In this document: piece by piece, positions 32,715-35,992 of the stretch
Layout of the letters: each line of letters starts with the position of its first letter
How positions within the stretch are numbered: the stretch's first letter is position 1
Assembly: GCA_946617675.1 (NCBI GenBank)
Contig: CAMOKH010000108.1
Span: 1 to 35,992 of the forward strand
Direction of reading: 5' to 3'
Origin: an uncultured Prevotellaceae bacterium
Lineage (GTDB): Bacteria; Bacteroidota; Bacteroidia; Bacteroidales; Bacteroidaceae
Length of the DNA stretch: 35,992 nt
Translations under genes and position numbers: made by a program
Notes under the pieces: generated by a model
What the model was told of the DNA's origin: nothing
What the model saw: only the letters and a program-made list of their open reading frames with translations
Database searches by the model: none

Positions 32715-34739
32715 ATGGCATCATTCAAACTCACATCGAAATATCAGCCTACGGGCGACCAGCCCGAGGCCATACGGCAGTTGACCGACGGACTGGAGCG
32801 CGGCGACCAGGCTCAGGTCCTGCTCGGCGTCACCGGGTCGGGTAAGACGTTCACCATTGCCAACGTCATTGCCAACGCCGGGAGACCCACACTCATACTG
32901 AGCCACAACAAGACGCTGGCAGCTCAGCTCTACGAGGAGATGCGAGGCTTCTTCCCCGAGAACGCCGTCGAGTACTACGTCAGCTACTACGACTACTACC
33001 AGCCAGAGGCATACCTACCTACCACCGACACCTATATAGAAAAAGACCTGGCCATCAACGAGGAGATTGACCGCCTGAGACTCTCGGCCGTGTCGAACCT
33101 GCTGTCAGGGCGGCGCGACGTCGTCGTCGTGTCGAGCGTCAGCTGTATCTACGGTATGGGCAGCCCCGTGGCACTGCAGGAGAACGTCATCGAACTGCAC
33201 CGCGGACAGCGCCTCGACCGCAACATGCTGCTGCGACGGCTTGTCTCGGCGCTCTACACCCGCAACGACCTCGACCTGGCGCGGGGAAACTTCCGCGTCA
33301 AGGGCGACACCGTCGACATTGCACTGGCCTACAGCGAGGTGGTGCTGCGCGTCACGTTCTGGGACGACGAGATCGACCAGATTGAAGAGGTCGACGCCGT
33401 CACCTTCAGCCGAATGGCTACGTTCGAGGAGTATAAGCTCTACCCGGCTAACCTCTTTACCACCAGTCAGGAGCAGACCAACATTGCCATTCGCCAGATT
33501 CAGGACGACCTGACGGCCCAGGTGGACTACTTTAACGAGATTGGCGACCCACTTAAAGCTCAGCGCATTAAGGAGCGTGTAGAGTACGACATGGAGATGA
33601 TCAAGGAACTGGGCCACTGCTCGGGCATCGAGAACTACTCGCGATACTTCGACGGCCGAAAGGCCGGCGAGCGGCCATACTGCCTGCTCGACTTCTTCCC
33701 CGACGACTTCCTGCTCGTGGTCGACGAGAGCCACGTCTCGGTGCCGCAGATCAGCGCCATGTACGGCGGCGACCGCTCGCGAAAGCGCAACCTCGTCGAG
33801 TACGGCTTCCGGTTGCCCGCCGCCTTCGACAACCGGCCGCTGACGTTCGACGAGTTCCACCAGATGATCCACCAGGCCATCTACGTCTCGGCAACACCCG
33901 CCGACTACGAACTGAACGAGGCCGAGGGCGTCGTCGTAGAACAGGTGATACGCCCCACGGGACTGCTCGACCCCGAGATTGACGTGCGACCGACGGAGAA
34001 CCAGATTGACGACCTCATGGAGGAGATACGCCAGCGCACGGAGCGCCACGAGCGCGTGCTCGTGACCACGCTGACCAAGCGCATGGCCGAGGAACTGACG
34101 GAGTACCTGATGAACCACCAGGTGCAGACGGCCTACATACACAGCGACGTGGCCACACTCGACCGCGTGAAGACGCTCGACGACCTACGGCGCGGCGTCT
34201 ACGACGTGCTCGTGGGCGTCAACCTGCTGCGCGAGGGTCTCGACCTGCCCGAGGTGTCGCTCGTGGCCATCCTCGATGCCGACAAGGAGGGATTCCTGCG
34301 CTCGCACCGCAGCCTGACCCAGACCGCCGGGCGCGCCGCCCGCAACGTGAACGGCCGCGTCATCATGTATGCCGACACCATCACCCAGTCGATGCAACTG
34401 ACCATCGACGAGACCAACCGCCGACGCTCGAAGCAGCTGGCCTACAACGAAGCCCACGGCATTACTCCAACGCAAATCGTCAAGACGCTGTCGCAGAGCA
34501 GCTTACGCCACGAGGAGGTGTCACCAGACGTCCGCGAGCTGCAGCGCTCGATGCCCAGCATGGACTATGTGGTCGCTGCCGACCCCATCGTCAGCCGCAT
34601 GACACGCCCGCAGCTGGAGAAGAGCATCGCCGAGACGACGCGCCTCATGAAGGAAGCCGCCAAGAAGCTCGACTTCCTGCAGGCTGCTCAGTATCGCGAC
34701 GAGATCCTACGCCTGCAGCAGGAGCTGGAACTGAAATAG
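32715..34739 (+). CDS. uvrB: UvrB: excinuclease ABC subunit B
   Basis: A 674-residue damage-recognition helicase of nucleotide excision repair; it is loaded by UvrA and guides UvrC. Walker A is GVTGSGKT (38-45). The beta-hairpin that clamps DNA is YYVSYYDYYQPEAYLPTTDT. DESHVSVPQ is the Walker B region, YVSATPADYEL motif III, and GVNLLREGLDLPEVSLVAIL with QTAGRAARN motifs V and VI. The C-terminal UVR motif LDFLQAAQYRDEILRLQQEL binds UvrC. Length is normal. It converges on rplI with a shared terminator. Confidence 0.97.
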   Translation: MASFKLTSKYQPTGDQPEAIRQLTDGLERGDQAQVLLGVTGSGKTFTIANVIANAGRPTLILSHNKTLAAQLYEEMRGFFPENAVEYYVSYYDYYQPEAYLPTTDTYIEKDLAINEEIDRLRLSAVSNLLSGRRDVVVVSSVSCIYGMGSPVALQENVIELHRGQRLDRNMLLRRLVSALYTRNDLDLARGNFRVKGDTVDIALAYSEVVLRVTFWDDEIDQIEEVDAVTFSRMATFEEYKLYPANLFTTSQEQTNIAIRQIQDDLTAQVDYFNEIGDPLKAQRIKERVEYDMEMIKELGHCSGIENYSRYFDGRKAGERPYCLLDFFPDDFLLVVDESHVSVPQISAMYGGDRSRKRNLVEYGFRLPAAFDNRPLTFDEFHQMIHQAIYVSATPADYELNEAEGVVVEQVIRPTGLLDPEIDVRPTENQIDDLMEEIRQRTERHERVLVTTLTKRMAEELTEYLMNHQVQTAYIHSDVATLDRVKTLDDLRRGVYDVLVGVNLLREGLDLPEVSLVAILDADKEGFLRSHRSLTQTAGRAARNVNGRVIMYADTITQSMQLTIDETNRRRSKQLAYNEAHGITPTQIVKTLSQSSLRHEEVSPDVRELQRSMPSMDYVVAADPIVSRMTRPQLEKSIAETTRLMKEAAKKLDFLQAAQYRDEILRLQQELELK

Positions 34740-34775
34740 GCGAAGCAGCGACCGAGGCTGCACACCAGAAACGAC

Positions 34776-34810
34776 AAAAAAAATCCCGATGCCAGAAGCA
34801 CTGGGATTTT
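34776..34810. terminator. Bidirectional terminator between uvrB and rplI
   Basis: AAAATCCC (34780-34787) pairs with GGGATTTT (34803-34810), and TGC/GCA continues the stem inwards around a CAGAA loop. An A-run of eight on the left and a T-run on the right serve as U-tracts for the minus and plus strand respectively, so one hairpin can end both convergent transcripts. Confidence 0.8.
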
Positions 34811-34879
34811 AATGTTTAATAAATAATGATTGCTTACAGCGGGGTTAATTATTATTTGTTAATGATTAAAATCATATAA

Positions 34880-35479
34880 TTACTCAGCTGCGGGAGCCTC
34901 GGCCTCTGCGGCAGGAGCCTCAGCCTCAGCGACGGGAGCCTCAGCCTCGGCGGCGGCAGCCTCCTCACCCTCAACGGGAGCGGCGGGAGCCTCACGGAGA
35001 GCCTTCTCAGCATCCTCGATAGCCTTCAGCTCGTCGGCATTCTCAGCAACGACCTTGACGGGAATCTCAACGATGACCTCCTTGTGGAAGTGAACGGTAG
35101 CCACGTAGTCGCCAACCTTCTTGGCATCCTTCATGGTGATGATCTTGCGGTCGATCTCCTTACCCATCTGAGCCAGGCACTCAGCAACGGCAGCAGCACC
35201 TACAGAACCGTAGAGCTGACCGGTGACGCTGACCTTTGCGGGAATAACCAGCTCGACACCCTCAAGAACCTTGGCACGCTCCTCAGCGGCAGCCTTCTGG
35301 GCAGCCAGCTTGTGAGCCTGCTGACGCAGATTCTCAGCCAGGACCTTCTTAGCCGAAGCCGAAGCGATAACACCCTTTCCCTGGGGGATGAGGTAGTTAC
35401 GGCCATAACCCGACTTGACGTTTACGATATCGTTCTTAAAACCTAAGCCGATAATATCTTCTTTCAGTATAATTTCCAT
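34880..35479 (-). CDS. rplI: Ribosomal protein L9 with Ala/Glu/Pro-rich tail
   Basis: A 199-residue L9, starting MEIILKEDIIGLGFKNDIVN with the signature GYGRNYLIPQGKGVIAS, a long connecting helix (AAQKAAAEERAKVLEG) and the second domain up to EVIVEIPVKVVAEN. The L9 family is normally near 150 residues; here about 50 more follow, mostly repeats of the type AEAEAPAA. L9 binds 23S rRNA and helps keep frame. It is the last gene of the rpsF-rpsR-rplI operon. Confidence 0.96.
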   Translation of the reverse strand: MEIILKEDIIGLGFKNDIVNVKSGYGRNYLIPQGKGVIASASAKKVLAENLRQQAHKLAAQKAAAEERAKVLEGVELVIPAKVSVTGQLYGSVGAAAVAECLAQMGKEIDRKIITMKDAKKVGDYVATVHFHKEVIVEIPVKVVAENADELKAIEDAEKALREAPAAPVEGEEAAAAEAEAPVAEAEAPAAEAEAPAAE

Positions 35480-35502
35480 AATGCTTGCGTCCTCCTTCTG
35501 GT

Positions 35503-35769
35503 TTACTTCATCATGTCGGTTACATAAGGCAGCAGCGCAATCTGACGGGCGCGCTTGACGGCCTGAGCCACGCGGCGCTGATACTTCAGAGAGGTGCCCG
35601 TAATGCGGCGGGGAAGAATCTTGCCCTGCTCGTTCAGGAACTTCTTAAGGAACTCGGGATCCTTGTAGTCAATGTACTTGATGCCGCTCTTCTTGAAACG
35701 GCAGTACTTCTTCTTCTTCGTGTCGATAGAAGGAGCATTCAAATAGCGGATTTCACTCTGTTCAGCCAT
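35503..35769 (-). CDS. rpsR: Ribosomal protein S18
   Basis: An 88-residue S18 with the core [20 protein letters not shown] and the basic signature [30 protein letters not shown]. It partners S6 on the 30S platform. It lies 23 bases upstream of rplI and 3 bases after rpsF. Confidence 0.97.
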   Translation of the reverse strand: MAEQSEIRYLNAPSIDTKKKKYCRFKKSGIKYIDYKDPEFLKKFLNEQGKILPRRITGTSLKYQRRVAQAVKRARQIALLPYVTDMMK

Positions 35770-35772
35770 AAC

Positions 35773-35992
35773 TTAAGCCTCCTCTGTCTTTGCGCCAAGC
35801 TTTGCCCTACGCTTCTCGGCGTACTCAACGGCATACTTGTCAAGTTTCACGGTCTGGAAACGAATGACCTTCTCGTCACGACGATAGGCAGTCTCCAATG
35901 TCTTAATCACTTCTGGCTCAGCCTTGAACTCTATCAGGCAGTAGAAACCTGTAGACTTCTTCTGAATAGCATAAGCCATCTTCTTCAATCCC
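35773..35992 (-). CDS. rpsF: Ribosomal protein S6, N-terminus cut by window edge
   Basis: The frame runs off the window end; the visible 72 or so residues read [20 protein letters not shown] followed by [33 protein letters not shown] and a charged tail. This is the second half of S6, which binds S18 and 16S rRNA. The leading codon in view is a TTG for an internal Leu, not a start. It heads the rpsF-rpsR-rplI operon. Confidence 0.93.
   Translation of the reverse strand, partial: GLKKMAYAIQKKSTGFYCLIEFKAEPEVIKTLETAYRRDEKVIRFQTVKLDKYAVEYAEKRRAKLGAKTEEA

Overview
The window looks like a piece of chromosome from a GC-rich member of the Bacteroidales, most likely Prevotella or a close relative. 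The evidence is threefold. Many gene families are typical of Bacteroidetes: DUF4421, DUF4494, DUF4270, DUF4293, DUF4861, a bifunctional HisB, a short GT5 'glycogen/starch synthase' and a beta-barrel receptor with a carboxypeptidase-regulatory-like N-terminus. Shine-Dalgarno sequences are generally absent. The Bacteroidetes -7 promoter box TAnnTTTG sits in front of about a dozen genes. I see no tRNA, rRNA, CRISPR array, transposase, integrase or prophage gene, so most of the window is core genome.

Layout. 1-4.9 kb: a DUF4421 protein (cut by the window edge) and a Gfo/Idh/MocA oxidoreductase on the minus strand, then a membrane protein and hisB on the plus strand, then yggS and a DUF4494 gene on the minus strand. 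5.0-8.2 kb: a large outer-membrane receptor with a Gly/Arg-rich tail. 8.2-8.6 kb: a gene-free stretch holding structured repeat element A. 8.6-10.5 kb: rarA and a UPF0126/TRIC channel gene. 10.6-16.3 kb: a tight plus-strand run purC-menG-aroE-purM-prfA-pyrF, followed by an unrecognised acidic-tailed protein. 17.2-18.9 kb: nitroreductase-kdsC-maf on the minus strand. 19.0-22.5 kb: a FemAB/GNAT-like protein, the GT5 protein, a DUF4270 lipoprotein and a probable 43-residue small protein. 22.5-27.0 kb: kdgK-like kinase, Fe-alcohol dehydrogenase and uvrD/pcrA on the minus strand. 27.0-27.5 kb: a second gene-free stretch with repeat element B. 27.5-32.6 kb: bamD-rpoZ-DUF4293-DPP IV-DUF4861 on the minus strand. 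32.7-34.7 kb: uvrB on the plus strand. 34.9 kb to the end: rplI-rpsR-rpsF on the minus strand (rpsF cut).

The genes mostly serve housekeeping roles: purine, pyrimidine, histidine, shikimate and menaquinone synthesis, translation, DNA repair (RarA, UvrD, UvrB) and outer-membrane building (BamD, KdsC, the receptor). A possible sugar-acid or polysaccharide side function is suggested by kdgK, the alcohol dehydrogenase and DUF4861.

The most unusual signal is non-coding. Elements A (8320-8623) and B (27195-27452) are two diverged copies of one architecture: short terminal inverted repeats, a larger subterminal inverted repeat built from a GCACTTC unit, and a core of three 15-bp dyads spaced exactly 21 bp apart, with paired changes that keep the dyads symmetric. 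A second non-coding signal is a set of heptanucleotide tandem arrays of unrelated sequence placed at gene starts and junctions.
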